A stretch of 64,000 nt of DNA from contig CP136069.1 in assembly GCA_032622095.1 (NCBI GenBank), positions 129,189,123 through 129,253,122 on the forward strand. Reading direction: 5' to 3'. This document shows, one piece after another, positions 46,766 to 58,178 of the stretch. Position 1 is the first letter of the stretch, and every line of letters begins with the position of its first letter. The notes beneath the pieces are model-generated. The model was not told the origin of the DNA. It did not search any database and saw only the letters and a program-made list of their open reading frames with translations. The translations under genes and the position numbers were made by a program. Source of the DNA: Siphonodentalium dalli. Its lineage: Eukaryota; Mollusca; Scaphopoda; Gadilida; Siphonodentaliidae.

Positions 46766-47936
46766 TTATTTCAATTTTCTGAAGGCTAATTTTAGAAATA
46801 TACTCACCCTCTTCAGGAGCGATATATTAGCTATAGATATCAAACCATAAAACTTTTCTCGCGATGGAGATAGCCAATAGTATTTTGGAATGAACTGTTC
46901 ACGGATATCTCTAAATTCGTCGCATATCAGTAGGAGATGATACTCGTCCCCTATCCCGTTACCGCACTGTTCACAGATATTACAAGGTATACTGTTTCGC
47001 CACCGCCGTTTTTCAACGGGGAGTCGGTGGTTGGCTGTTCTAAATTTCACCATATACGGGATCAGATGATCTGGCAACTGAAGCAAATACCGGCTAATAC
47101 AGGGGCTGGTTTTAATATTTCTATAAAAAGTTGCTCTTGATGAATCAGATAATTCTAAATCGATAAAAAAGTTTAGCCTCTATACGAAAGGTATAATATT
47201 GCGAATGTCCCGTTTAGATAAAGCAGACTGTGACTCCCATACAGACCATAGATCAAGTTCATTCAGGGTGTTTGTCACAAAGTTAAGCCATTTTGACTTG
47301 CGTGTTAACTTGGGATCGTTGGCGTGTAATTGCTTTACAATAAGATATATGTTCTTAGCCAGTTCTGATCCATCGCTAGATACAATTTTTGACCAATAAG
47401 TTAATACTCTGCACTTTATTTCCACTAAAATGGGATGTCTACCAAGTTCTCCGTACACCATATAATTAGGTGTACTATAGATTTCATGCCTAGTAATATT
47501 TTACAAAATTTCATATGTAGAGCCTCGAGTGTGTGGATTCTCTCAAAACACCATATTTCGCTACCATATAAAATTATTGGCATGATCATAGTACCAAATA
47601 AATTCAACATCATATCAATTGGCAGATGTAGTTTACGGACCTTATTGAATAGACTGAACATAGCCTTTGATGAAACATTTAGCGTTTTCTTCAAGGAATT
47701 GCAGAATCTGCCGTTATAAAAGAAATTAACACCTAAGTAGTTAAACTCTTTGACTATTTCTAGTTCGCCTCCGTTATAAGTAAAAACTGGCAGACGTTTG
47801 TGCATTTTGTTGCAGAAAATGAGAACTTTCGTTTTTCTTGTATTTACCTGGAGTCTCCAGGAATCAGCGTAATCTGCAAACGCCAGGAGGGCACGTTGCA
47901 TAGTTCCCCCGTGTCGGTTAAAATAACAGTGTCGTC
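46766..47936 (-). pseudogene. 5'-truncated LINE, RT palm to C-terminus
   Basis: On the minus strand the copy begins at the DD of the YADD box (DDTVILTDTGG just before 47901). It continues with ALLAFADYADSWRLQVN, KTKVLIFCNK, EFNYLGVNF and PIILYGSEIW (47425-47901). Segment 47180-47461 follows in another frame (MVYGELGRHPILVEIKCRV). Then come the KTSPC-type segment and 46766-47086 with FRTANHRLPVEKRRW and a C-X2-C-X2-C...GDEYHLLL zinc-like motif. Frameshifts near 47440 and 47100 kill the frame. Related to, but distinct from, the 7-11 kb LINE. Confidence 0.8.
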
Positions 47937-48325
47937 AATTCAATTCTTTATTCTCATGACCTATAATACATAGGTATCGAGATAACATTTGTACACTATT
48001 TACATATATCATGGTACATATATAAGCATATTATACACATTATTATAAATAAATATAAATAAACACGTTATAAATAAATATCAATAAACACATTATAAAT
48101 AAATAAATATAATAGCACTATCATTGCTATATATGTGTAACATTATTCATTAATAGTAATAATATATTTAGAAGTGAACATGTACATTTTGTGCACACAT
48201 ACACACACAGAGTTATTTATCAGTATATCAATACTACATATTCCTTACATACAAGGCGGTACGTCAAGTTATCCTTATAATACCATATGGAGTATTACAA
48301 TCGCTTCAATATTTTTATATTATAA
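47937..48325 (-). other. LINE 3' UTR with AATTG tail
   Basis: On the minus strand the UTR ends AATAAAGAATTGAATTG at 47937, an AATAAA-like signal followed by a short AATTG repeat instead of poly-A. Short-repeat 3' tails are usual in CR1/RTE-like LINEs. It abuts the truncated 5' end of the neighbouring LINE fragment directly. Confidence 0.6.
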
Positions 48326-49414
48326 TCATTCAATATTCGATAGTTCGCGGTTAACAATTTTAATAAAATCACATAGTCGTCGTAGGCTTGTTGGATTTTT
48401 CTGATTAAGTAGTTCGCTCATAGTGATTGTATTGGGGCGTTTGTCCGATAGCGTTGTTAATAAACGGCGCCTGGCTTTAGATAAGCTTCCTCACTCGAGA
48501 AGGTAGTGGAACTTGTCTCCAATTTTACCGGATTTGCAGAGTTGGCATACACGATCGCATTGTTCGGAGTTTCTCCAACGGCCTATTTCAATCGGGAGTC
48601 GATGATTGCTTGTTCTAAATTTACACAAGATGAAACGATTTGTTGTGTTGAGTGTTACAAGATAATTTTCGAATGATAAATCGTGCTTGAAAATTCTATA
48701 TATGCGGCCACGGCTCGAGTTATTTAAATCCGTTTCCCATGATTTTCTAAACTGGGATATTAAACTACATTTCATGTATGAGATAAGTTGGTTGCTATCC
48801 GGTATCTGTTCCATGTGCCAGTAGAGTATTTGTCCGTTGTCTTCTAATATATTATAAACTTTATGCAACCAGGGGAATCTGTCGTCGTTTATATCGAACA
48901 TCGAATGTGCTAGTTTGAAAATTAGCCTTTGATATCTACCGCCGTTACTGTTCATAATCTTACTCCAGAACTTCATCATTCTTGTATATATCTGTATCTG
49001 CAATGGTAGTCTTCCACATTCCCCGTACAACATAGAATTAGGGGTTGATGGCCTAAGTTTAAGGACGTGTTTCAGAAATGTACGGTGGACTTTTTCCAGA
49101 ACATCATTGTTGCCAAACCCCCATACTTCACAACCATATAGCAATATCGGGGTAACATGCAAATCGAACAAGTCCAGTTGATTTTTAACAGAAAGGCAGT
49201 GTTTGCGTGATTTCCCGATTATGGAGTACATGGCACGAGTGGCTTTTTCTACCAATGTTTTTTTCGCCATTGTAAAGGAGCCGGATTTACAAAATATTAT
49301 GCCAAGGTAATTAAAGTTGTTAACGGTATCAATTTTCTTCCCTTTAAACAGACATAGTAATTTTATGTATGTGCCTATATTTATCACATAATTTGCCCAT
49401 AAAAGCAGTTTCAT
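48326..49414 (-). pseudogene. 5'-truncated LINE, RT thumb to C-terminus, Cys-to-stop
   Basis: The frame carries NNFNYLGIIFCKSGS, PILLYGCEVWGF, NSMLYGECGRLPLQIQ, FRTSNHRLPIEIGRW and VCQLCKSGKIGDKFHYLLE. It then meets TGA at 48493-48491, exactly where relatives have Cys (LLEC). The same frame then stays open for about 54 more residues to a second stop at 48328-48326, so the TGA is best read as a recent Cys-to-stop change. The palm YADD is absent because the copy is 5'-truncated near 49420. Confidence 0.8.
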
Positions 49415-49562
49415 AATTATCGATAAGAGACACGTTTAATATCAGCGCGTGCGATGACGTCACAACGTTCTTCAAATGACTTGCGATCGCTGCGGTTTTT
49501 ATCGTTGTTTTCGATGATATTTCGCATTGCTTCGCGTTTATTTGATCATGTGATAAAAAGTA

Positions 49563-49701
49563 TCTCACACTCGTCCTATTTTATACGTAATTTATCAACC
49601 TCGTCCACTAAATTCTATTTGAGCCTCGGTAAACCTCGGCTCAAATCGAATTTAGTGAACTCGGTTGATAAATTCCGTATAAAATAGAAACTCATGTGAG
49701 A
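49563..49701. repeat. Foldback hairpin just outside the large palindrome
   Basis: Left arm TCTCACACTCGTCCTATTTT... CCTCGG, right arm CCTCGG...AAAATAGAAACTCATGTGAGA. Arms are about 67 bp with a 4-base loop and a few mismatches. It ends 7 bases before the palindrome arm begins. No copy is seen beyond the other end of the palindrome. Confidence 0.75.
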
Positions 49702-50039
49702 TCCTCTATTTATACCAATTATATGTGCATGGACTGGTCCGAGTCGCTGTAATCTTGGCCATTGACACTATAGGTATGAATGCATACATTCCAGTGTTTA
49801 TCATCAATCGCAGTATTACATCATATAATTGTCTCCACAATACCTGAAATAATTTGACGCCATTACTATTACATAAATAATAAAGAGCGTTTATTCTTTA
49901 CTTCTCTATCACGATGAAGTTATTGAGTATATGACACACGTGCATTATCGCGAATTATTGGAAGAATTATTGAGATGTTGTAATATTTTGAAAGCAGTCA
50001 CGCTCAGACGAAGAGCGTGATGCGAAATTACTTCGGGTG

Positions 50040-50210
50040 TCCAAAAATTTCAAAAACTTCAAAAATTTCAAAAATTTCTAAAACTTCCAAAATTTCAAAA
50101 ACTTCAAAAATTTCAAAAATTTCAAAAATTTCAAAAACTTCAAAAACTTCAAAAATTTCAAAAATTTCAAAAACTTCACAAATTTCTAAAACTTCAAAAA
50201 TTTCAATATA
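50040..50210. repeat. 9-bp minisatellite, left arm
   Basis: Tandem AAAAATTTC and AAAAACTTC units. As translated it gives a Lys-Ile-Ser/Lys-Thr-Ser chain with no other coding sign. The counterpart on the right arm is longer. Confidence 0.9.
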
Positions 50211-51566
50211 ATGAAGATGACGAGCAACCAATTTTCGACTGGCCTGAGGCATTACGTTATGGAATGAATAACTACAGCGGATCAGAATGCATACATATAG
50301 TACGTCACTTGGACATTTTATCAGTTTATCACGTGATCACTAAATGTGGCAATCGGGTATCCACCGATGCCTGCAATGTATTATTTATAATAATTGGACT
50401 CATTTATCTCACGTAAATAATACTCTTAGTTGTTCCAATAAAATAGTTATCAAATTCGATCACCAATAGATTTGACTGTGGAATATAACGCCCTTTAACT
50501 TTATTTATCGATCTATGTTAGAACATGGTCTTAACAAAAAACATGACCATAACAAAAATTACCTTACCTTTATGCATGAATCTAATTTGACCATGCGTAA
50601 ATATTGTCAGCTTATCATTGGATTTACTCATCAGCCGATAAGCTCAGGTACAATTGTATCATGTTTACATGGACTGACTGCGGTCATAGCGTGACGAGCA
50701 AAATGTGATGTTTACACACTTAAGCTCTGGATAAACAATACATATCGCATCTGAATGAATTTCTGGAATGTAGGTTAGCCATGCGTTCACAGACACTGGA
50801 ATAAAATAGTCACTGTCTATAGAGAAGTATGACCTTGTACGTAAATAACAAAGCGCGTGATCGAGTCTATTCATTCTCAATAATAGATGGTCATTTAGTC
50901 AAAACAATATGATGTCCTTTATCCCCCACACATTGGAGCCACACATTACTTGATGTTCACTTATACAGTTGTATGTCAATTATCAGTGGAGTGTCAGTGT
51001 ACTTCATTGTGAATTAAATCACTCTGGGTTATTTGACTATAAACTATAAACATGTTACACCACAGCCGAGGGTTATTGTAATTTAATGAAAATGTCACAC
51101 CGAGGTACGCCACCTTGATTGCTTTCAAAAATAGTGCAACTTACCTGTTGGTAATACACGATTGAAGAGCGTTTAACTGATACGAAATTACTACACGAAT
51201 GAACTGAAATTTATATTTCACATCTTCCCAACAACAGATACAGACATAGTCATAGTGTTATACTGTCTTGCATGTACCCATGCTATGACACCATTAGAAG
51301 GGGCAATACACTCAAGGAGTTAAAGTGACACGAAACAAGGGACGTGATGCAATATTGGTGTTTGAATATTAAAGGAACACAAGACACTCTAAAGGGACAC
51401 AAGACACTCATTATGAATGAATGTTAACAATACAAGCGCAGTGGTTGAAAGTTAAAATGACACAGAACAATATTTAAAGTTCAAATTTTCGGGCACTTAA
51501 TGCGCATTTTATCATTACGTATCGTTTCTCACTCTACAATTCCATGTTGATGAAGTTTATTGAAAT
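50211..51566. other. Left arm tail, mostly non-coding
   Basis: Between the minisatellite and the ATPase stop. The whole stretch is mirrored at about 60658-62040. One small frame (50665-50874) is listed separately. GTGTCACTTTAAC, AGGGACACAAGACACTC-like repeats lie near 51320-51470. Confidence 0.6.
50665..50874 (-). CDS. Small ORF kept in both palindrome arms, left copy
   Basis: ATG at 50874 (MNRLDHALCYLRTRSYFSID), 69 residues, ending in YDRSQSM. The right-arm copy differs at only two residues and is also intact, whereas the ATPase gene is broken in both arms. It contains several Cys and aromatic residues and no motif I recognise. No membrane segment is obvious. It may be chance in nearly identical DNA. 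The opposite strand also has an open frame here. Confidence 0.3.
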   Translation of the reverse strand: MNRLDHALCYLRTRSYFSIDSDYFIPVSVNAWLTYIPEIHSDAICIVYPELKCVNITFCSSRYDRSQSM

Positions 51567-53170
51567 TTAATCGTCCGAATTGTCATCACTTTCGTCAGAA
51601 GTGTCATTTGTTTCGTCCATGAATTTTTCTAGCATCGGGTTGTACTTTAATATTGACATTTTCAATGCATCACATTCTCCATAACCATTATTCAAATATT
51701 TGTCGACTTTATCCATGACTCTGTTGTGCAGAGTCCCATTGCGCAGCTGCAGATACGCTACTATTGTCCAAGCATAACCATTCATAAATTGCTTCATATC
51801 TTTACTTTTAAGGTCCTTGTAAGCTTGTTCTTTTGCTTCTGTTTCTTTCGAACCATTTTCCTTATACGTGTCCACTTTATCACTCCATTCCTCATGTGTT
51901 TTATCTCTACTCTCATCACACAAACTTTTGAAGTATTCATCTTCATTCAATTTAAATTTAATTTTCTTATTCTGACTATCATCCGTGTCCTCAGTTAATT
52001 TTCGTTTTAACTTATTTTTTTGACACCAGTTTTTTACGTGTCTCTGAACATCATAATGATCTTCGAACAAAAGCCCACCAGGGAGTTTTCTGTCATCGTA
52101 TTTCATCGCATTCTGTTGACCCTGGGTCTCAGTGTCTTTTGTATGTTTTTTCATCCCATTCTGTTCATCTGGGTGTTCTCTGTCTTTTTGGAGATTATAT
52201 TTCATGCCATTCCATTCACCCATATGTTGGTTCGTGTCCTCTTTTAGTACATTCTGTCGCAGACGTAATGTGTCCGGTGTTGCGGCTTTTAAATCCACCA
52301 GTAGGTAACCGTACGGTTCACTCGTCGCTTCCGAAAACTCTCGAACCATACGCTGAGGACATTCAGGATACATCTGTCTTGATAATGTTGAAATTAATCC
52401 CTTGTCGATTGGGTTATTGAACAATACCAAATATTGACAATTTCGTCGTTGCGTTGGATCTTTGTTGTAGTAGAAATTCTGGTTCAAACTTATCAAAGAT
52501 AAGTTCAAATGGTGACTTCCTTCGGAAGCAAATCATTAACTCTCTGGTCTTTTGATGAAGTTTGCATCAAGTCATCGAGTATAACTAGATTTTTATACAG
52601 GGGGTTGATAAGAGAATCCAAGTTTGCTGGTATTCCTCGTATAAAGTTGACCTGAGGGGTGACGGTATACTTTATTTCGTCGTATAGGGGCTGCCAATAT
52701 TTATAAAATCATATTATTCTGTCAGGTGCGGGTGATATTTTTGAGGCAGACTTTTGTAGCAAGGTTTTCACGAAGTATGTCTTACCACTAGATGTCGGTC
52801 CACTTACACATGCCGTGAATGGATGCTTGAAAATAAAATCTTCTTGGACATTGGCCATTGGATCATCAAAGCAGGATGTTATGTCGCTTGGTGGCTGTTG
52901 TTGTTGTTGTTGTTGGTGGTGGTGTTGTTGTTGTTGGTGTTGTTGTTGTTGTTGTTGGTGGTGTTGTTGTTGTTGTTGTTGTGGCTGATGATACTGTTGT
53001 TGTTGTTGTTGTGGCTGATGATACTGTTGTTGTTGTTGTTGTTGTTGTTGTGGCTGATGATACTGTTGTTGTTGTTGTTGTTCTGAAGGCGTGTGTTTAA
53101 CTTTGATATGACGCTTCAAACTATCTTGCCAAGCATAGACACTTAAGCACTCTTCACATTGATACTTCAT
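51567..53170 (-). pseudogene. C2H2-polyQ-ATPase virus-type gene, left copy, broken
   Basis: ATG at 53170. Residues 1-27 form a C2H2 finger (YQCEECLSVYAWQDSLKRH, then H). A Gln/His-rich stretch of about 70 residues follows. The ATPase begins FIFKHPFTACVSGPTSSGK, with Walker A GPTSSGKT intact. A Trp codon is TGA at about 52709, ending the first frame, and a one-base deletion near 52533 shifts the next part. After Walker B (LVILDDLM) the frame 51567-52508 has LISLNQNFYYNKDPTQRRN (sensor-like Asn/Gln), then GMKYN-type 16-residue repeats, a basic patch (NKLKRKL) and an acidic Ser/Asp tail. The A32/FtsK-HerA packaging-ATPase fold is inferred from Walker A, Walker B and the Q/N strand. The family's job would be pumping DNA into capsids. 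No capsid gene is nearby. Confidence 0.7.
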
Positions 53171-53211
53171 TTTCCTATATAATCAGTGAAATCGAGCGTT
53201 CTTCTATGCAC

Positions 53212-53264
53212 CTATATTTATATAGAACAGAAACAAGGGAAACGTGGTGGACTAGTTAACTAGT
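53212..53264 (-). promoter_or_regulatory. Promoter block, left outer ATPase copy
   Basis: Reading the minus strand: perfect palindrome ACTAGTTAACTAGT (53251-53264), then a TATA-like CTATATAAATATAGG (53212-53226), about 42 bases before the ATG. A TTTCACTGATT initiator-like stretch lies between. The same block precedes all four zinc-finger copies. Confidence 0.5.
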
Positions 53265-53343
53265 TCAGGCTGTCGTTCACAACGTCTCTTCATGTTGTTT
53301 GTACTGGATACAAATTTATCACATTGGCTACAATACAACCTAC

Positions 53344-53672
53344 CTATCCAAATGTCAATGCAATTATGAGTGATTTCAATATGAACACTCTATTATATAG
53401 ATATGTGTAACCTGGTGACATGATGAAATCGATTGTGTACTGAGTTGACCTCCGGCATCGTGCCGATTGTGTACTGAGCTGACACCGTGGATAAATTGAA
53501 CAATGACTGCTATTGTATGTTTTGACAGATATGCGTGCGCAGACTCGTTTGATGTTCGCTATCGCATTACTATGTTTTAATAGCCGAGACTTCACTTCTC
53601 GTCTGACTCTCTTACCGACAAGACCTGTTGATTCCTCGTCTACACAGTGCTTCTCCGGCAGACTATATTGAG
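53344..53672 (-). other. Conserved open segment between zinc-finger copies, left
   Basis: An open minus-strand stretch with EVKSRLLKHSNAIANIKRV, then IDFIMSPGYTYLYN. It is kept on the right arm (58560-58859) with few changes and one upstream stop difference (DEES on the left, stop on the right). There is no good ATG at the front, so coding status is unclear; it may be the tail of a lost upstream gene. Confidence 0.3.
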
Positions 53673-53735
53673 CAAAAAAAATGAGCAAATGAGCAAAAAA
53701 ATTAGCAAATGAGCAAAAAATTTAGCAAATGAGTG
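53673..53735. repeat. 16-bp repeat, left arm
   Basis: Tandem AAAAAAATGAGCAAATGAGC-type units (AGCAAATG plus A-run) joining the truncated polyQ copy to the conserved segment. Longer on the right arm (58414-58532). Confidence 0.75.
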
Positions 53736-54062
53736 TTGTTGTTGTTGTTGTTGTTGTTGTTGTGGCTGATGATACTGTTGTTGTTGTTGTTGCTGTTGTT
53801 GCTGATGATACTGTTGTTGTTGTTGGTGTTCTGAAGGCTTGTGTTTAACTTTGATATGACGTTGTTGTTGTTGTGGCTGATGATACTGTTGTTGTTGTTG
53901 TTGTGGCTGATGATACTGTTGTTGTTGTTGTTGTTGTTGTTGTGGCTGATGATACTGTTGTTGTTGTTGTTGTTCTGAAGGCGTGTGTTTAACTTTGATA
54001 TGACGTTTCAAACTATCTTGCCAAGCATAGACACTTGAGCACTCTTCACATTGATACTTCAT
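53736..54062 (-). pseudogene. Truncated zinc-finger/polyQ copy, left inner
   Basis: ATG at 54062. The same C2H2 finger and Gln-rich region as the outer copy, then an internal repeat of RHIKVKHKPSEHQQQ, more Gln, and no ATPase. After the CAA repeats the frame runs into the AGCAAATG repeat and stops at 53640. It is a tandem partial duplicate of the outer gene's 5' end, including its promoter. Confidence 0.7.
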
Positions 54063-54103
54063 TTTCCTATATAATCAGTGAAATCGAGCGTTCTTCTATG
54101 CAC

Positions 54104-54156
54104 CTATATGTATATAGAACATAAACAAGGGCAACGTGGTGGACTAGTTAACTAGT
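54104..54156 (-). promoter_or_regulatory. Promoter block, left inner copy
   Basis: ACTAGTTAACTAGT at 54143-54156 is intact. The TATA-like element is changed to CTATATACATATAGG (54104-54118), one base different from the other three copies. Confidence 0.45.
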
Positions 54157-54276
54157 TCAGGCTGTCGTTCACAACGTCTCTTCGTGTTGTTTGTACTGGA
54201 TACAAATTTATCACATTGGCTACAATACAACCTACCTATCCAAATGTCAATGCAATTATGAGTGATTTCAATATGT

Positions 54277-54710
54277 ACTCTAGTAGCTGAGGGCGTTTTG
54301 TATGCACTTTTATGTCCAGAGCAAAACTCTTCACGAATCCACTAATTGAAGGTACACGAACAATATTTGGTTGGTGACACATTTCCCATTGAGGGCGAAA
54401 TGGGTCAAATGGCCACGCCCCTTTTTGCGCGAAGTACTACCACCCGCCGTGACCATATATCCAGAACCGTTGGCCAAAGGGGGTCGTGTGACCACTCAAA
54501 ATGTGCGGAATGGCCACATTATGGGGGGTCAGTAATACATTTTCATATCCAAAAGTCAATGGTTTTTAAGATAATTGCCAAAAAAGCTGAGCCCCCAATT
54601 CGAATTTTATTGATCTATATCCATCGGTGCCACATATAGGTATACTTTCTGTACCATTATCGGATGGGATTGACCTCCAATGAGCTCTTGACCCAGAAAA
54701 TCCACATTAT
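54277..54710. repeat. Inner end of left arm
   Basis: Mirrored at 57318-57790. It includes GTGGTAGTACTTCGCGC (inverted) and TCAATGGTTTTTAAGATAATT. A second copy of the latter block lies just beyond (54736-54785), inside the spacer. The open frame 54346-54639 starts at TTG and has no motif, so it is not called as a gene. Confidence 0.65.
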
Positions 54711-57317
54711 GGGCGGTCAGTAAATTACACAGTAATACATTTTCATATCCAAAAGTCAATGGTTTTTAAGATAATTGCCAAAAACCGATTTCAGCATGTT
54801 ACGCACCACAAGTATACAATACCACCAAGGCCACAGCATATGTATGACACTTTTTAAAGAACTATCCGAATTCTCTGATCGACTTAAGACCACAATTGAC
54901 CACACACAATGGGATTAGCTGGAAATTGCTGCTGAGGATGTGTTGATCCCAACACACAACGTGAGCTCTTCATGACTGAACATGCCTTGGAAACTGGTGT
55001 GCTTTACCAAAAATCAGGTAACAATTGTGCTCTAATCAACAGAAATGTACAGATTGAACAAAACAGGTTTTCAAAATTTGTTATCAACATTTAACAGCTG
55101 ATCTGATTTAAGTGACCAAGATATGAAACATGCTAAACACTTTTACTAAATGGAATGACCAGCTGTTTGCTTCATGCAGCAGCCACATGTTGCGATCCTA
55201 AAATGGGTATTGCACCTGGGCATAGTAAAAACATGTTGTAATCAGATGGGAGATGACCATATATACCAGTATATATTTCAGAAGTAATCAATTCTTACAA
55301 AAGGACACCTCATCTCACAAAAAGTTTTAGGAAATGATGGAATGATCACTATTCAATCAATAGTAGAATGAGCCTTTGTCAGTCCCACATTAGTTTTGAT
55401 TGGCCATGATAGTTGCATCACTTGCAGGTTGGAGAAGATGAGGGTCTATAATTTCACTAACATAATTCTTCATAATAGATAATAGCCCTCATAACTTACC
55501 ATTTAAAAGATATTTTCATTTTCAATACCACCTCAGGTTAAGTGGTCCTGCTAATTTTATATTATGCTGATGGGTACTGATGGATTGATATGTTTGTAGG
55601 TCAAAGCAATTCTGTCAAGTACCATCATTTTACCTAAAGTTGGTTATTTTTGCATTGTTTGGCTAACCCGAGCAATTTGTGCAAAAGTCAGTGTCTGTAT
55701 GCAACATTCAAGAACATATATACTTCAAAATTTTATTGTGTACGCTGATGTTTGGTAAACAACAGGAATAGTCATCTCAATTATGGCCAGTTTGTAAAAA
55801 CCAGCACCCATTATTAAAATATTTCACAATATACATGTTTTTTAATGTTTTCTACACATTGTGGCTTATCCTCGATTCGTTCAGATCGCTTTGCTCTACC
55901 TGAATATCATACCAAATGTATTAGCATCACCACTAAACTTGGGATGAATACTGCCAAATGAATATATTGTGATAAGGGCAGTGGAAAAATAATGGTTGAG
56001 TCTTTTCTAAATATAATTCTAGTAAAACCTACACAATACCGTCTTGGTCTGATAAGACTCAGAGTCATGTTTATTTAGGAGTATAGACATGAAGTCCACC
56101 AGTTTCATGAAAATTAAATGGGCTCTGCACTAGTAACATCTGGACTCCTGGGACCCATTAATATTGACAAATGCAACACAAATGAAAAATACATAGTAAC
56201 TTTCCTCAAACATAGATTATAACCTGACAATCATTGTGTTTGAATGTATATGTAGGCATGGCCATAGCATGTTTTTTGAAATACTGCAGAGTGCAGACCA
56301 TAAATTTCACTAGAATATACATGTAGTTACTGCATGTACATCACACACATAAGGCGACTGACACACATAAACGTACCTGCAGGGTTCACAATATTTGACA
56401 TGTAAACTATATATATATATCTCTCCTGTGCCTATAACATCAAACCAAACGGTTTACACTACTTTTACTGACATTTTTGGTGTGGCACATATACATACAT
56501 AAAAAATAAAAGTCAATTTAAAGGGACGAAATGAAAAATAAATTTGTGCAACTATAATGGAGATCTATATTGCATTACAACATCCACAAATCTACAAAAT
56601 CTACAACATCCACAAATCTACAAAAACATCTGACTATCATAGACATTGGTAATGTGATCATTTTTCCTTGATAAGTTGAAACATGAGGGAGGATTGCATA
56701 GCATGGCTACATGCAGAATGTAGATTTGTATGTATTTATATCTGCATATCAACTGATGCTTGTATTTTTCTTCTAACTCACTCCAGGCTAGCCATTATTT
56801 GTTCTAGAATAATGTACATGTTAGGGAAATTGTAGAACCTTTATACAAAATGGTGATGCAGCCAATCAAAATTGATGTGGGACTGATAAAGACACAACCT
56901 GCTCGACTACTGCATCATACTGATTGATCAAATTGTAGTAACTCAACATTTACTAAACCTACTTGTGGGCTGAGTATAATTCAATTCAACATTAGAATAC
57001 CATAAACACACCCTGTTCTCCCATAAGTTTAAAGAAAATAACACATTGAACTCATTTACAAGCATATTGCTAATGTGATATATGTCATTCCATTTATAAC
57101 CATTTTGGCAGCCATCTCACATCAAAGGCCATGAAATCTAGATAACAAAAGATGAACTACATTCAAATTATATCACCAGGTAACCTTTTTGTAGGAGTTT
57201 TAGGTTACTGATCAAATACCGTATAATTGATGATTTCCTCAACATCTTTGTTATTGGGAAAATGTCTGTTTTTTCATTCTACGACCAATATATTCCATCC
57301 AAAAACCTTATTTTCAG
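54711..57317. other. Palindrome spacer, 2.6 kb, no recognised gene
   Basis: AT-rich, with no open frame of note on either strand. One internal inverted similarity: GTCAGTCCCACATTAGTTTT with GATTGGC near 55378 against GCCAATCAAAATTGATGTGG with GACTGATAAAG near 56872. This suggests an older, more diverged symmetry. CCACAAATCTACAAAA is repeated near 56583-56625, and a TA tract lies at 56408-56420. Confidence 0.55.
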
Positions 57318-57784
57318 GGTCAAGAGCTCCTTGGAGGTCAATCTCATCCCATAATGGTACAGACATTATACATATATGTGGCACCGATGGATATAGATCA
57401 ATAAAATTTGAATTGGGGGCTCAGCTTTGAGATAAAAGTGCTGAACCCCAAAATTGGGCCCTTAAAAATGGATTTTATTTTTTTTGGCAATTATCTTAAA
57501 AACCATTGACTTTTGGATATGAAAATGTATTACTGACCCCCCATAATGTGGCCATTCTGCACATTTTGAGTGGTCAGACGACCCCCTATGTCCAACGGTT
57601 CTGGAGATATAGTCACGGCGGGTGGTAGTACTTCGCGCAAAAAGGGGCGTGGCCATTTGACCCATTTCGCCCTCAATGGGAAATGTGTCACCAACCAAAT
57701 ATTGTTCGTGTACCTTCAATTAGTGGATTCGTGAAGAGTTTTGCTCTGGACATAAAAGTGCATACAAAACGCCCTCAGCTACTA

Positions 57785-58062
57785 GAGTAATGAGCACTCT
57801 ATTATATAGATATGTAATGTGTAACCTGGTGACATGATGAAATCGATTGTGATACAAAGCTAAAGTACCGACCATAGGGTAGATACAAAGCTAAAGTACC
57901 GCTCATAGAGCAGAAGCTAAAATACCGCACAGAGCGGTTAGCTTCTGCTCTATAGCGGTACTTTAGCTATGTATCTACCCTATGGTCGGTACTTTAGCTT
58001 TGTATCACAATCGATTTCATCATGTCACCAGGTTACACATATCTATATAATAGAGTGCTCAT
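57785..58062. repeat. Nested hairpin found only in the right arm
   Basis: GAGCACTCTATTATATAGAT...GATTGTGATACAAAGC on the left is mirrored by GCTTTGTATCACAATC...TAGAGTGCTC on the right, with arms of about 130 bp. Repeats of AAGCTAAAGTACCG and hairpin GCTCATAGAGC lie at the tip. The left arm goes straight from GATTTCAATATG to TACTCTAGTAGC, so this is a right-arm addition. Part of its stem is the CACCAGGTTACACATATC sequence found next to the outer gene. Confidence 0.75.
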
Positions 58063-58178
58063 ATTGAAATCACTCATAATTGCATTGACATTTGGATAGG
58101 TAGGTTGTATTGTAGCCAATGTGATAAATTTGTATCCAGTACAAACAACACGAAGAGACGTTGTGAACGACAGCCTGA

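Larger units (their letters stand above)
49709..54710. repeat. Palindrome, left arm
   Basis: Genes run on the minus strand. In order from outside: GAGCG motif (49880), TTTGAA minisatellite, non-coding tail with a small ORF, ATPase gene, promoter, truncated zinc-finger copy, second promoter, and a 400-bp inner segment. The inner segment ends near the GAGCTCTTGACCC box at 54686. Confidence 0.8.

Noticed and set aside
52823..53100. Poly-Val/poly-Leu frames opposite the polyQ tract, also at 59103-59412
   Set aside because: Antisense shadow of CAA repeats.
54346..54639. Open frame mirrored at 57462-57719
   Set aside because: It starts at a non-ATG codon, has no motif, and is shared only because it lies in the palindrome arms.
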